Origin: an uncultured Maricaulis sp. | GTDB lineage: Bacteria; Pseudomonadota; Alphaproteobacteria; Caulobacterales; Maricaulaceae | Reading direction: 5' to 3' | Length of the DNA stretch: 64,000 nt | Assembly (NCBI RefSeq): GCF_905480005.1 | Contig: NZ_CAJQOO010000011.1 | Coordinates: 41,784 to 105,783, forward strand | Shown: one piece after another, positions 28,472 to 38,846 of the stretch | Layout: every line of letters starts with the position of its first letter | How positions within the stretch are numbered: position 1 is the first letter of the stretch | Made by a program: the position numbers and the translations under genes | Notes under the pieces: model-generated | Seen by the model: only the letters and a program-made list of their open reading frames with translations | Told to the model about the DNA's origin: nothing | The model's database searches: none

Positions 28472-29656
28472 TCAGTCGAGGACAAGAATGTCGACCGGCT
28501 CGCCGGCGCGCAGTGCCGGGGCATCGATCGGGCGCGGGATGAGAAGTTCCGCCATTGCGAGGGCCGAGACCAGCCCGCTCTCCTGACGGCCAGCCGGGCG
28601 AACCCCGCCTGTTTCGGGATCGAAACGACCACGTATCCAGGTTTCCCGCGGACCATTGGCGGCCAGATCGGCAGCCAGAAATGCCGGCCGCAATCGTGCG
28701 CGGGGCGTCTCGCCCGACAGGGTCTCAACAGCGGGTCTCAGCACCAGCTCCGCGACGACCAGAGCCGATACGGGATTGCCCGGCAGACCCAGGACAGGCG
28801 TGTCGGGCAAGTGTCCGAACCAGGTCGGCTTGCCGGGTTTGAGCGCGATCTTCTCGAAGGCGAGCGCGCCGCCCATCTCGGCGAAAACCTGGCGCAGATG
28901 ATCATGATCGCCGACCGAGGCACCGCCGATGGTCACCAGGAGGTCGAGATTTTCGGCTTGCTCGAGCGACGCCCGGACCGCGTCCAGTGTATCACGGGCA
29001 ATGCCCAGATCGACCGGCTCGGCTCCCCATTGGGTCAAAAGCGCCGCCAGGGCGGGAGCATTGGAATTGATGATCTGTCCCGGGCCTGGCGGCGCGCCGG
29101 CCGGAACCAGCTCGTCGCCGGAGGCCAGGACCCCGATGCGGGGCTTGCGCGTGACGCTCAGCTCGCTTGCACCACCGGCTGCAGCCAGGGCCAGGCGGGC
29201 CGGTGTCAGCCGGGTGCCGGCAGCGAGCAGGGTGTCGCCATCGGTAAAATCCTCGCCCATGGCGCGGACATGCCGCATCGGCTGGGACGTGTCGTTCAGC
29301 GTAATGATGTCCTGCTCGCGGACGGTGTTTTCCTGGATGACGACCTGGTCGGCGCCTTCGGGCAGGGCCGCGCCGGTGGATATCCGGACCGTTGTCCCGC
29401 CACGAATGGCGCGGTCGAGGCCGTGACCGGCCGCCGACTCGCCGTCCAGCGTCAGATCGACCGGGTTTTCGCCCAGATCACCGGATCGGACGGCATAGCC
29501 ATCCATGGCCGACGCGTGAAAGGGCGGTTGGGTGAGCCGGGCTTTCACGGCTTGCCCCAGGACGCGGCCAGCGGCCTCGCCCAGGCCGATGGTTTCCCTA
29601 TCACAGGCGGTCAGACCGCTGCGGACGCGCGCTATCGCGTCCGTCAGGGGGATCAC
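28472..29656 (-). CDS. moeA: Molybdopterin molybdotransferase
   Basis: 'HASAMDGYAVRSGD', 'IGVLASGDELVPAGAPPGPGQIINSNAPAL', 'LLVTIGGASVGDHDH', 'PVLGLPGNPVSALVVAELVLRP'. Confidence 0.95.
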   Translation of the reverse strand: MIPLTDAIARVRSGLTACDRETIGLGEAAGRVLGQAVKARLTQPPFHASAMDGYAVRSGDLGENPVDLTLDGESAAGHGLDRAIRGGTTVRISTGAALPEGADQVVIQENTVREQDIITLNDTSQPMRHVRAMGEDFTDGDTLLAAGTRLTPARLALAAAGGASELSVTRKPRIGVLASGDELVPAGAPPGPGQIINSNAPALAALLTQWGAEPVDLGIARDTLDAVRASLEQAENLDLLVTIGGASVGDHDHLRQVFAEMGGALAFEKIALKPGKPTWFGHLPDTPVLGLPGNPVSALVVAELVLRPAVETLSGETPRARLRPAFLAADLAANGPRETWIRGRFDPETGGVRPAGRQESGLVSALAMAELLIPRPIDAPALRAGEPVDILVLD

Positions 29657-30138
29657 GTTGTGCCCTCGCGCTGCCAGTCGCCGGACTTGCCGCCCTGTTT
29701 CTGCTCCAACTGGATCGTCGTGATACGCATGCCCTTGTCGAGGGCCTTGGCCATGTCATAGAGCGTCAAGGCTGCGACCGAACAGGCGGTCAGCGCTTCC
29801 ATCTCGACCCCGGTCTTGCCGTCGGTCCGTACAGTGGCCGTGATCGCAAACGCGGTCTCGCCGGCGACCGGTTCGATCGTGACCTCGGCCTTGGTGATCG
29901 GCAGGGGGTGGCAGAGCGGGATAAGGTCCGACGTCTTCTTTGCGCCCATGATGCCGGCGAGCTCGGCGGTCCGGCAGGCATTGCCTTTCGGTCCCTGGCC
30001 ATCGCGGACGGCGATAAAGGCCTCGGGGCTCATCTCGATCCGGGCGCTGGCGGTCGCGGTGCGGCGGGTGACAGTCTTGTCTCCGACATCGACCATTCGG
30101 ACACGGCCCTCCGCGTCCTGATGGGTCAAATTGCTCAT
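29653..30138 (-). CDS. moaC: Cyclic pyranopterin monophosphate synthase
   Basis: 'MVDVGDKTVTRRTATASARIEMSPEAF', 'KKTSDLIPLCHPLPITKAEV', 'TGVEMEALTACSVAALTLYDMAKALDKGM'. Confidence 0.96.
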   Translation of the reverse strand: MSNLTHQDAEGRVRMVDVGDKTVTRRTATASARIEMSPEAFIAVRDGQGPKGNACRTAELAGIMGAKKTSDLIPLCHPLPITKAEVTIEPVAGETAFAITATVRTDGKTGVEMEALTACSVAALTLYDMAKALDKGMRITTIQLEQKQGGKSGDWQREGTT

Positions 30139-30647
30139 CAGCTTTCTCCGAGGCGCGGCAGGATCTCGACCAGATTGCAGGGTTTGTGCGAGGCGTCGAA
30201 TTCATGTCGCAGAATGCCGTTCCAGGCATCCTTGCAGGCGCCCATCGACCCCGGAATGGCGAACACATAAGTGGCCTTGGCGATCCCTGCGAGCGCACGC
30301 GACTGCAGGGTCGAGACGCCGACCGACTGGAAGGAAATCTGATGGAAGACGACCGAGAAACCGTCAATCTCCTTGTCGAGCATCGGCCTGACCGCCTCCG
30401 GTGTGACATCGCGACCGGTCAGTCCCGTCCCGCCCGTGGTGATCACGGCATGGATGGCCGGATCATCGAGCCAGGCCTGCAGCTGGGCGCGGATGGTCTC
30501 GATCGTGTCGGGCACGATGGCATGGTCGATCACGGTATGGCCGGCATCGCCGATCTGCTCACGCAACCAGGGCCCGGTCTTGTCGCTGGCAGTGTCACGC
30601 GTGTCGGAAATTGTCATAACGGCAAAGCCGAGCTGCCGGTCGGGCAT
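30138..30647 (-). CDS. moaB: Molybdenum cofactor biosynthesis protein B
   Basis: 'VMTISDTRDTASDKTGPWLREQI', 'AVITTGGTGLTGRDVTPEAVRPMLDKEIDGFSVVFHQISFQSVG', 'VFAIPGSMGACKDAW'. Confidence 0.94.
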   Translation of the reverse strand: MPDRQLGFAVMTISDTRDTASDKTGPWLREQIGDAGHTVIDHAIVPDTIETIRAQLQAWLDDPAIHAVITTGGTGLTGRDVTPEAVRPMLDKEIDGFSVVFHQISFQSVGVSTLQSRALAGIAKATYVFAIPGSMGACKDAWNGILRHEFDASHKPCNLVEILPRLGES

Positions 30648-31117
30648 CAGGCATCCTCCTGGGCGATCTGGTCGCGCCAGTATTGCGACGCGGCGGTGTC
30701 GCTGTCACGGGCCTCGACCCAGTGCCGACCGCTTGCGGTGTGTACGCATTTCCAGAACGGCGCTTCGGTCTTCAGGCGATCAATCAGGAAGCTGACCGCT
30801 TCCAGGGCGGCGCGGCGATGGGGGGCGCTGGCGGCGACAAGCACAATGGTCTCGCCAATCTCCATGCGGCCGACACGATGATGAATGATCGCCTGGCTGA
30901 GTGACCAGCGCGAAATGGCCTGCTCGCGCAGGGCCCCCAACGCGGCCTCGGTCACTCCGGGATAGTGTTCGAGTTCCAGCGCGACCAGGTCGCCATCGGC
31001 CCGGACCTGGCCGACAAAGCTGGCGACGGCCCCGTCATGCGGGCTCTGGCCGGTGAGGGCGGACAGGCGTTCGGCGGCGGCAATCGGTTCGACACTGACC
31101 TGGATACCCAAAGGCAT
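30647..31117 (-). CDS. moaE: Molybdopterin synthase catalytic subunit
   Basis: 'DGAVASFVGQVRADGDLVALELEHYPGVTEAAL', 'VGRMEIGETIVLVAASAPHRRAALEAVSFLIDRLKTEAPFWK'. Confidence 0.95.
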   Translation of the reverse strand: MPLGIQVSVEPIAAAERLSALTGQSPHDGAVASFVGQVRADGDLVALELEHYPGVTEAALGALREQAISRWSLSQAIIHHRVGRMEIGETIVLVAASAPHRRAALEAVSFLIDRLKTEAPFWKCVHTASGRHWVEARDSDTAASQYWRDQIAQEDA

Positions 31118-31120
31118 GGT

Positions 31121-31372
31121 TCAGCCTCCGGTGAAAGGCGGGCAGAAGGCCAGGCGGTCGCCATCGGCCAGCGCGCTGGGGCGGGTGACGATGCGGTCAT
31201 TGCGGATCAGGCGGATCTCCGGTGCCGCCAACGCCGCCGCTTCCGCGTCGGATCGGGTCAGGTGGGCGATCAGGGCTTCGCTGTCGGTGATGTCGGCAGG
31301 CAGGTCGTGAGCGGTCTCGCCATCGCCAAGGCGGTCGCGCAGGGCCGCCATATAGCGGATATGAATCTGCAT
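31121..31372 (-). CDS. moaD: Molybdopterin synthase sulfur carrier subunit
   Basis: 83 aa ubiquitin-like with C-terminal 'DRLAFCPPFTGG' diglycine. Confidence 0.93.
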   Translation of the reverse strand: MQIHIRYMAALRDRLGDGETAHDLPADITDSEALIAHLTRSDAEAAALAAPEIRLIRNDRIVTRPSALADGDRLAFCPPFTGG

Positions 31373-31376
31373 GATG

Positions 31377-32390
31377 TCAGCCCCCCGTTGTCGCCATGCT
31401 GCGTGTCACGGACGGTGCGGCGCCGGGACGGACGTCGAAATCATGGGCTTCCGGCTTTTCGGCCACGGCCTGGTCCAGCGCCTCATGGAGACCTGCCGGG
31501 CCGCGCTCGCGCAGGGCGCTGCGCAGATCGACGGAACCCTCCTGGCCCAGACAGGCATGCAGCTGACCGGTACAGGTCAGGCGGACGCGATTGCAGCCGG
31601 CGCAGAAATTACCGGTCAGCGGCGTGATCAGACCCAGCTTGCCACCGGTCTCCTCGATCCGGTGGTAGCGCGCCGGTCCGCCGGTGGTCTCGGCCAGCGG
31701 AGTCAGGGTCCAGTCTTGCTCGAGGCGCTCGCGCACGGCGGTCAGCGGCAGGAATTGAATGGCGCGGTCCAGGCCGACATCGCCGATCGGCATGACCTCG
31801 ATCAGGGTGACATCATGTCCCTGGTCATGGGCCCAGGCGATGAGATCCGGCAATTCGTCCTCATTCTCGCCCTTCATGGCGACCGCATTGAGCTTGACCT
31901 TGAGACCCGCCCGGCTGGCGGCGGTCAGCCCGGCCAGCGTGTCTGCAAGCTGTCCGCCCCGTGTCAGGCGACGGAAACGGTCCGGATCGAGCGTGTCGAG
32001 CGAGACATTGATGCGGCGCATGCCGGCATTGGCCAGGCGGTCGGCAAAGCGGGGCAGCTGGGTGGCATTGGTGGTCAGGGTCAGTTCGTCCAGCCCGCCC
32101 GTCTCGCCGAGACGCCCGCCGAGGCGTTCGATCAGGGTGACCACATCGCGCCGGACCAGGGGTTCACCGCCGGTAATGCGGATCTTGGAGACGCCGCGAT
32201 CAATAAAGGCTCCGGCGACCTGCTCGAGCTCTTCCAGGCTCAAGAGCTCGGACTTCGGCAGGAAGTCCGGCTGCGCCTTCATGCAATAGACGCAGCGCAG
32301 GTCGCAGCGATCGGTCACCGACAGGCGCAGATAGCGAATCTGGCGACCGAAGCTGTCGATCAGGGGCTGACTTGTGGCGGCGGGGCTCAT
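31377..32390 (-). CDS. moaA: GTP 3',8-cyclase
   Basis: Radical SAM 'YLRLSVTDRCDLRCVYCM', 'KIRITGGEPLVRRDV', C-terminal 'FCAGCNRVRLTCTGQLHACLG'; start at ATG 32390 (upstream ORF extension looks spurious). Confidence 0.95.
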   Translation of the reverse strand: MSPAATSQPLIDSFGRQIRYLRLSVTDRCDLRCVYCMKAQPDFLPKSELLSLEELEQVAGAFIDRGVSKIRITGGEPLVRRDVVTLIERLGGRLGETGGLDELTLTTNATQLPRFADRLANAGMRRINVSLDTLDPDRFRRLTRGGQLADTLAGLTAASRAGLKVKLNAVAMKGENEDELPDLIAWAHDQGHDVTLIEVMPIGDVGLDRAIQFLPLTAVRERLEQDWTLTPLAETTGGPARYHRIEETGGKLGLITPLTGNFCAGCNRVRLTCTGQLHACLGQEGSVDLRSALRERGPAGLHEALDQAVAEKPEAHDFDVRPGAAPSVTRSMATTGG

Positions 32391-32640
32391 GGGGTGAATT
32401 TGGGGGGTGTGCTGCTGCGGGGCAAGCCGTTTTGGCGGAGCTGGCCGGTCCGCCACGCGATTGTGACCGACCGGGAGCCGTCCGCCGGGCTGACGTCCTG
32501 CGACTTTCCCGATCGGCGCATGCTGTCTCCAGCCCGGGCGGGCATCGGGCGCAATTCTGCGGCATTCGCGAGCAGGGATGCACCATTCTTGCGCGCCGCC
32601 GCTTGGATCCGCGAACCAATTGAGCGAAGTATTTGCGAGA

Positions 32641-32697
32641 TTGGCAATATCAGCGCTATTGTTTGGCAATGACATTCCCTGAAGTGCTGTTTCAGGG
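32641..32697. promoter_or_regulatory. Direct and inverted repeats upstream of gltD
   Basis: TTGGCAAT at 32641-32648 and 32663-32670 (22-bp spacing), followed by CCCTGAA-N7-TTCAGGG (32677-32697). Confidence 0.4.
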
Positions 32698-32791
32698 CAT
32701 AAAATCCCATTTCGCCGCAGGGTCGCCGACTTGTGCGAGTGCGAAGTGTGTGCTGCATTAGCGAACTTTTGAAGCTGAGACGGGGGCGGGA

Positions 32792-34213
32792 TTGCTCAGA
32801 TTTGTGGACATCGACCAGGCCTATCCGGACAAGCGCTCGGAGAGCGAACGGCGTAAGGATTTCAATGAGATCTATCGCGGTTTCTCGACCGAGGCCGCGG
32901 CCGACCAGGCCTCGCGCTGTTCGCAATGTGGCGTGCCCTTCTGCCAATCCGGCTGTCCGCTCCAGAACAATATCCCCGACTGGTTGATGCTGGCCGGAGA
33001 GGATCGTCTGCGCGAAGCCTATGACGCCTCCGCAGCGACCTCGACCATGCCGGAAATTTGCGGGCGCATCTGTCCGCAGGACCGCCTCTGCGAAGGGTCC
33101 TGTGTGGTCGAGAAGTCAAGGCATGGCGCCGTCACCATCGGCGCGGTCGAGCAATACATCACCGATACCGCCTGGAAAGAGGGGTGGGTCGAGCCGCTCA
33201 AACCCGGCCCGGAACGGGGCCAGAGTGTCGCCATCATCGGGTCCGGTCCGGCCGGCCTCGCCGCTGCGGAACGCCTGCGCGAGGGCGGTTTCGCCGTCAC
33301 TGTTTATGAACGAGCCGACCGCGCTGGCGGGTTGCTGATGTATGGCATTCCCGGCTTCAAGCTGGAAAAACACGTGGTCCAGCGTCGGCTCGACCGGCTC
33401 TCCAGGGGCGGGGTTGTGTTCAAGCTCGGATTCGAGGTCGGCCGCGATGCCAGTCTCGACGACATTCGCGAGCAGCATCATGCTGTCCTGCTGGCCACAG
33501 GTGTCTATCAGGCCCGCCAGCTGACCTGTCCGGGCTCCGGCGATGGTGTGCTGGCAGCGCTCGACTATCTCACCCGCTCCAATCGCGATGATCTGGGCGA
33601 TCCGGCTGCCGATGACAGTGAGCTCGACGCCGGCGGCAAGGATGTGGTCGTGGTCGGTGGCGGCGATACCGCCATGGATTGCGTGCGTACCGCAGTGCGC
33701 CAGGGCGCCAGGTCGGTGACCTGCCTCTATCGACGTGATCGCGCCAACATGCCGGGCTCGGCCCGCGAAGTGAAACATGCCGAGGAGGAGGGCGTCGTCT
33801 TTGAATGGCTGTCCGCGCCGCTCGCCGTGCTGACCAAGGGGGAGGCGATCTCTGCCGTTCGCGTCCAGGGCATGCGTCTGGGGGCTCCCGACGCCTCCGG
33901 CCGACGCGCTCCGGAGGCTGATCCCGGCAAGACCTGGGACCGCCCGGCCGACATGGTGATCTCCGCCCTCGGCTTCACGCCGGAAGACCTGCCCGTCCTC
34001 TTTGAAGCGCCGGACCTGTCCGTGCATCGTGACGGTCGTGTCGAGGCGGATCGCGATACGCGCATGGCCAGTCTCGACGGTGTCTTCGTCGCCGGTGACC
34101 TGCACCGTGGCGCGTCACTTGTGGTGTGGGCGATCAAGGACGGGCTCGATGCCGCGCACTCGATTGAATCCTACCTCGATGATCGCATGCGTGTTCTGGG
34201 AGCGGCCGAATGA
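32792..34213 (+). CDS. gltD: Glutamate synthase small subunit
   Basis: 'QASRCSQCGVPFCQSGCPLQNNIPDWL', 'ICGRICPQDRLCEGSCVVE', 'VAIIGSGPAGLAAAERLREGGFAVTVYERADRAGGLLMYGIPGFKLEK'; TTG start apparent. Confidence 0.95.
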   Translation: MLRFVDIDQAYPDKRSESERRKDFNEIYRGFSTEAAADQASRCSQCGVPFCQSGCPLQNNIPDWLMLAGEDRLREAYDASAATSTMPEICGRICPQDRLCEGSCVVEKSRHGAVTIGAVEQYITDTAWKEGWVEPLKPGPERGQSVAIIGSGPAGLAAAERLREGGFAVTVYERADRAGGLLMYGIPGFKLEKHVVQRRLDRLSRGGVVFKLGFEVGRDASLDDIREQHHAVLLATGVYQARQLTCPGSGDGVLAALDYLTRSNRDDLGDPAADDSELDAGGKDVVVVGGGDTAMDCVRTAVRQGARSVTCLYRRDRANMPGSAREVKHAEEEGVVFEWLSAPLAVLTKGEAISAVRVQGMRLGAPDASGRRAPEADPGKTWDRPADMVISALGFTPEDLPVLFEAPDLSVHRDGRVEADRDTRMASLDGVFVAGDLHRGASLVVWAIKDGLDAAHSIESYLDDRMRVLGAAE

Positions 34214-37200
34214 CAGACAAGACCTGGACCGAAGCCGCCCATCGCCAGGGGCTGGAAACCCTCACCCATGCCGGCCTGATCGACCCGCGGGACGAGCGCG
34301 ACGCCTGCGGTGTCGGCCTCATCGCGGACATGAAGGGCCGCGCCCGCCGCGATATCGTCGAGCTGGCCATCGATGCGCTCAAGGCGGTCTGGCACCGCGG
34401 GGCGGTGGATGCCGATGGTCTGACCGGCGACGGCGCCGGTCTGCGGGTCGGTGTGCCCCAGGATTTCTTCAAGGCGGCGGTGTCGCGCACGGGTCACGAG
34501 CCGGAGCGGGGCGATGTGATTGTCGGCATGATCTTCCTGCCGCGGACGGACTTCGCTGCCCGCGAACGGGCGCGCGCTATCATCGAGGCGGAAATCCTGC
34601 GCGAGGGGTTCGCCTTCTATGGCTGGCGCCAACCGCCGATCGACACGTCTGTTCTGGGTGACAAGGCGCGGGCGACGCTGCCGGAAATCGAGCAGGTCCT
34701 GTTCCGCGATCCGCGCGATCGCGACAGCGAAGCCGTCGAACGCGTTCTCTATATCGTGCGCCGCCGCATCGAGCGCCGGGCGCGTGAGGAAAACCTGCGC
34801 GATCTCTATGTCTGCTCCCTGTCCTCGCGTGACATCATCTACAAGGGCTTGTTCCGGGCCGAGGATATCGATGCGTTCTATCGTGACCTGCAATCGTCGG
34901 ATTTCGTCTCGCCCTTCGCGATCTTCCATCAGCGCTACTCCACCAATACCTTCCCGGAATGGCGGCTGGCCCAGCCTTTCCGCATGCTGGCGCACAATGG
35001 TGAGATCAATACGATCCGCGGCAATATCAACTGGATGCGCAGTCATGAGGTCCACATCGCGGAGACGGCTTTCGCCGACGCCGAAGACGATGTGAAACCC
35101 GTCATCCAGCAGGGCGCCTCTGACAGTGCGGCGCTTGACCAGACTTTTGAAATCCTGGTGCGGGCCGGGCGGTCGGCGCCGATGACCAAGACACTCCTCA
35201 TCCCGGAAGCCTGGTCCAAGCGGGCCGATGTCATGCCCGAGGGCTGGAGCCGGATGTATGAGTATTGCAATGCCGTGATGGAGCCCTGGGACGGGCCGGC
35301 GGCCATTGCCGCCTTTGACGGACGCTGGGCGATTGCCGGTCTGGATCGCAATGGCCTGCGTCCGATGCGCTATGCGCTGACCAATGATGATGTGCTTGTC
35401 GCCGGCTCGGAAACCGGGATGGCCCCGGTCGATCCGGTCACCGTCACCGAGCGTGGGTCGATCACGCCGGGTCGCCTTATCGCGCTGGATATCGTCGAGG
35501 GAAAATTCTATCGCGAGCAGGACATTCTCAACGAGCTGTCCGAGCAACATCCCTATACGCGCTGGCTGGGCGAGATGGAGGATCTGGAGACCGTCGTTGG
35601 TCCGGGCGCGGAAGACCAGGTCTTCTCCGATGCGGACCGAACGCGGCGCCAGGCCGCGTCCGGCTTTACCTTCGAGAATATCGAGCTGGTCATCAAGGCG
35701 ATGGCCGAGGATGGCAAGGAAGCCGTTGGCTCGATGGGCGATGACGCACCGCTGGCCGTGCTGTCGGAAAACTACCGCCCGCTCTCCCATTTCTTCCGCC
35801 AGAATTTCTCCCAGGTCACCAATCCGCCAATCGACCCGCTGCGCGAAGGCCGGGTGATGGGGTTGAAGACCCGTTTCCGCAATCTCGGCAATATTCTCGG
35901 TCAGGGCGAAGCGCGCGCCAGCGTGCTGGTGCTCGACAGCCCGGTTCTGTCCAATGGCAGTTACGAGCGCTGGCGCGGCCATATGGGCGGCGCGGTCAAG
36001 GAAGTCGACTGCCTCCTGCCAATCCGGGACGCTTCGGGCGACGGCCAGACCCTGCGCCAGGCCATTGATGACGTCATCACCCAGTGCGTCGCAGCCGTGC
36101 GCGATGGCGCTGCCCATCTCGTCCTTACCGATCATCGCCAGGACAGCGAGAATGCGGCTCTGCCGATGATCCTGGTGGCCGGGGCTGTCCATTCAACCCT
36201 GACCCGCGAGGGTCTGCGCAATTTCTGCTCGCTCAATGTGCGCGCGGGCGAGTGTTTCGACGCGCACTACGCCGCCGTTCTGATCGGGCTCGGTGCGACG
36301 ACGGTGAACCCGTATCTTGCCTTCGACACGGTGACGGCCGGTCGCGAGAAAGTGGGCGGCGAAAACTGGGCCCGCGCCCGAGCGGCGCGCCTGAAGACCG
36401 CACTCGACGGCGGTCTGCTGAAAATCCTCTCCAAAATGGGGATTTCGATCATTTCCTCGTATCGGGGCGGCTGCAATTTCGAAGTCCTCGGCCTCTCCCG
36501 CGCGCTTGTTGAAGCCTATCTGCCTGGCGTGGTCAGCCGGATCTCCGGCATCGGACTGCCGGGCCTGGAAGCCCGCACGCTCGACCTTCATCGCAAGGCC
36601 TGGACTGGCGAGGCGCGCCTGCCGATCGGCGGCTTCTACCGCCAGCGCTCCAGCGGTGATCGCCACGCCCTGAACGCGCCGGTGATCAGCGCGCTGCAAG
36701 GCGCGGTCCGTGACAATGACCCGGTCGCCTGGAAGTCCTACCGCGAGGCCGTCAAAGCTCAGGGCCCCATCCATTTGCGTGACCTCATCGACATGCGTCC
36801 GATCGGGCCGTCTGTCGGTCTGGACCGGGTCGAGTCGATCAATGGCATCCGACGTCGCTTCGTGACCCCGGGCATGTCGCTCGGCGCGCTGTCGCCAGAG
36901 GCCCACGGCGCGCTCAATGTCGCCATGAACCGGATCGGCGCGAAATCGGTGTCAGGTGAGGGCGGGGAGGACCCGGTCCGCTACAAGCCGATGCCGAATG
37001 GCGACAACATGAATTCGGCGGTCAAGCAGATCGCTTCCGGACGCTTCGGCGTCACGGCGGAATATCTCGGCCAGTGCCGCGAAATGGAGATCAAGGTTGC
37101 CCAGGGCGCCAAGCCCGGCGAGGGCGGGCAATTGCCCGGCTTCAAGGTCACCGACTTCATCGCCCGCATGCGTCTGGCGACCCCGGGGGTCAGCCTGATT

Positions 37201-38739
37201 TCGCCGCCGCCACACCATGATATCTACTCGATCGAGGATCTGGCCCAGCTCATCTATGATCTCAAGCAGATCAATCCGACCGCCCGCGTCGGGGTGAAAC
37301 TGGTTGCGGCAGCCGGTGTCGGCGCGGTGGCGGCCGGTGTGGCCAAGGCCAATGCGGATATCATCAATATTTCCGGTTCGGTTGGCGGGACGGGGGCCGC
37401 GGCCCTGTCCTCGATCAAGTTCGCCGGTGGACCGCTTGAGCTCGGCCTCGCGGAAGCGCATCAGATGCTGTCTCTCAACGGGCTGCGCGAACGCGTGACC
37501 CTGCGCGCGGATGGCGGTATCCGGACCGGCCGCGATATCGTCGTTGCCGCCATGCTGGGTGCCGAGGAATTCGGCGTCGGCACGGCCTCGCTGATTGCGC
37601 TGGGCTGCCTCATGGTGCGCCAGTGCCATTCCAATACCTGCCCGGTCGGTGTCTGCACCCAGGATGATGATCTGCGGGCCCGTTTCGGCGGCGCGCCCGA
37701 CCATGTCGTCAATCTGATGACCTTCCTGGCCCAGGATGTCCGCGAGATCCTCGCGGGCCTCGGAGCCACCTCGCTGGAAGATGTGATCGGGCGGGCTGAT
37801 TTGCTCGACCAGGTCTCGCGCGGTTCGGAATCGCTCGACGATCTCGACCTCTCCGCGATCATGTCGCGGGCCGATGCGGTGGAGCGGCCGGCCCGCTCGA
37901 CCCGCCTGTTGCGCAATGATGTGGCGCCCGCCCTCGACGAGCAGATCATCACCGATGCGGCGCCCGCTTTCGATCGCGGCGAGAAGATGCAGCTGGATTA
38001 TGGCGTCAAGAATACCGATCGCGCTGTCGGGACGCGGACCTCGGCCGAGATCGTGCGCCGCTTCGGTCCGGACGGGCTGGGCGCGGACCATCTCACCCTG
38101 CGCCTGCGCGGCTCGGCCGGTCAGTCGCTGGGGGCCTTTTCGGCCAAGGGGCTACGGATCGAGCTCGATGGCGATGCCAATGATTATGTCGGCAAGGGCC
38201 TGTCCGGTGCTAGTATCATCGTGCGGCCATATGGTGGCGCGACCGAGGCCAATGAGGAACACGCCATCATCGGCAACACCTGTCTGTATGGTGCCACCTC
38301 CGGCCGCCTCCTGGCAGCGGGCCGCGCCGGTCAGCGCTTTGCTGTCCGCAATTCCGGTGCCGACGCTGTGATCGAGGGGTGTGGCACGAACGGGTGTGAA
38401 TACATGACCGGCGGTATGGCGGTGATCCTCGGGCCGGTGGGCGATAATTTCGCGGCCGGCATGACGGGCGGCGATGTCTTCATCCATGACCCGAGCCGCC
38501 GCCTCGATGCCCGCCTGAACCGCGAAACCGTGCTGGCCTTCGAGTTGGAAGGTGAGGCCGAGCGACGGTGCCTGGCCATGATCGAGGCCCATGCGAAAGA
38601 GACCGGATCGCGCGTGGCAGCCCGTCTTCTGGCCGCCTGGTCGACGGAGCGGGAGCATTTTGTGCACCTGCGCGGCGAGGAAGTGGTCAAGCGTGAACGG
38701 GCCGCCCTCGCAGCGGCCAATGACAGCCAGACGGCCTGA
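34210..38739 (+). CDS. gltB: Glutamate synthase large subunit
   Basis: 1509 aa; N-terminal nucleophile context 'DERDACGVGLIADMKGR', 'RYSTNTFPEWRLAQPFRMLAHNGEINTIRGNINWM', FMN/Fe-S 'GCLMVRQCHSNTCPVGVCTQDDDLR'. Confidence 0.97.
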   Translation: MTDKTWTEAAHRQGLETLTHAGLIDPRDERDACGVGLIADMKGRARRDIVELAIDALKAVWHRGAVDADGLTGDGAGLRVGVPQDFFKAAVSRTGHEPERGDVIVGMIFLPRTDFAARERARAIIEAEILREGFAFYGWRQPPIDTSVLGDKARATLPEIEQVLFRDPRDRDSEAVERVLYIVRRRIERRAREENLRDLYVCSLSSRDIIYKGLFRAEDIDAFYRDLQSSDFVSPFAIFHQRYSTNTFPEWRLAQPFRMLAHNGEINTIRGNINWMRSHEVHIAETAFADAEDDVKPVIQQGASDSAALDQTFEILVRAGRSAPMTKTLLIPEAWSKRADVMPEGWSRMYEYCNAVMEPWDGPAAIAAFDGRWAIAGLDRNGLRPMRYALTNDDVLVAGSETGMAPVDPVTVTERGSITPGRLIALDIVEGKFYREQDILNELSEQHPYTRWLGEMEDLETVVGPGAEDQVFSDADRTRRQAASGFTFENIELVIKAMAEDGKEAVGSMGDDAPLAVLSENYRPLSHFFRQNFSQVTNPPIDPLREGRVMGLKTRFRNLGNILGQGEARASVLVLDSPVLSNGSYERWRGHMGGAVKEVDCLLPIRDASGDGQTLRQAIDDVITQCVAAVRDGAAHLVLTDHRQDSENAALPMILVAGAVHSTLTREGLRNFCSLNVRAGECFDAHYAAVLIGLGATTVNPYLAFDTVTAGREKVGGENWARARAARLKTALDGGLLKILSKMGISIISSYRGGCNFEVLGLSRALVEAYLPGVVSRISGIGLPGLEARTLDLHRKAWTGEARLPIGGFYRQRSSGDRHALNAPVISALQGAVRDNDPVAWKSYREAVKAQGPIHLRDLIDMRPIGPSVGLDRVESINGIRRRFVTPGMSLGALSPEAHGALNVAMNRIGAKSVSGEGGEDPVRYKPMPNGDNMNSAVKQIASGRFGVTAEYLGQCREMEIKVAQGAKPGEGGQLPGFKVTDFIARMRLATPGVSLISPPPHHDIYSIEDLAQLIYDLKQINPTARVGVKLVAAAGVGAVAAGVAKANADIINISGSVGGTGAAALSSIKFAGGPLELGLAEAHQMLSLNGLRERVTLRADGGIRTGRDIVVAAMLGAEEFGVGTASLIALGCLMVRQCHSNTCPVGVCTQDDDLRARFGGAPDHVVNLMTFLAQDVREILAGLGATSLEDVIGRADLLDQVSRGSESLDDLDLSAIMSRADAVERPARSTRLLRNDVAPALDEQIITDAAPAFDRGEKMQLDYGVKNTDRAVGTRTSAEIVRRFGPDGLGADHLTLRLRGSAGQSLGAFSAKGLRIELDGDANDYVGKGLSGASIIVRPYGGATEANEEHAIIGNTCLYGATSGRLLAAGRAGQRFAVRNSGADAVIEGCGTNGCEYMTGGMAVILGPVGDNFAAGMTGGDVFIHDPSRRLDARLNRETVLAFELEGEAERRCLAMIEAHAKETGSRVAARLLAAWSTEREHFVHLRGEEVVKRERAALAAANDSQTA

Positions 38740-38846
38740 ATGGTGTTGTTTTCGCACCTCAAGAATTGATATTGCGGCGCAACACGGGCATTGGTCGCGC
38801 CAGAAATCGGGCGTAAGACATCGCCTGGACCAGCCGCAAGGAGCAT

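Noticed and set aside
32391-32675. N-terminal extension of the moaA ORF
   Set aside because: Extension sequence (GWRQHAPIGKVAGRQPGGRLPVGHNR...) is unlike MoaA; a good ATG at 32390 precedes the conserved domain.
34171-36192. 673-aa minus-strand ORF
   Set aside because: Antisense to gltB; composition is mirror of GC-rich codons and no domain recognised.
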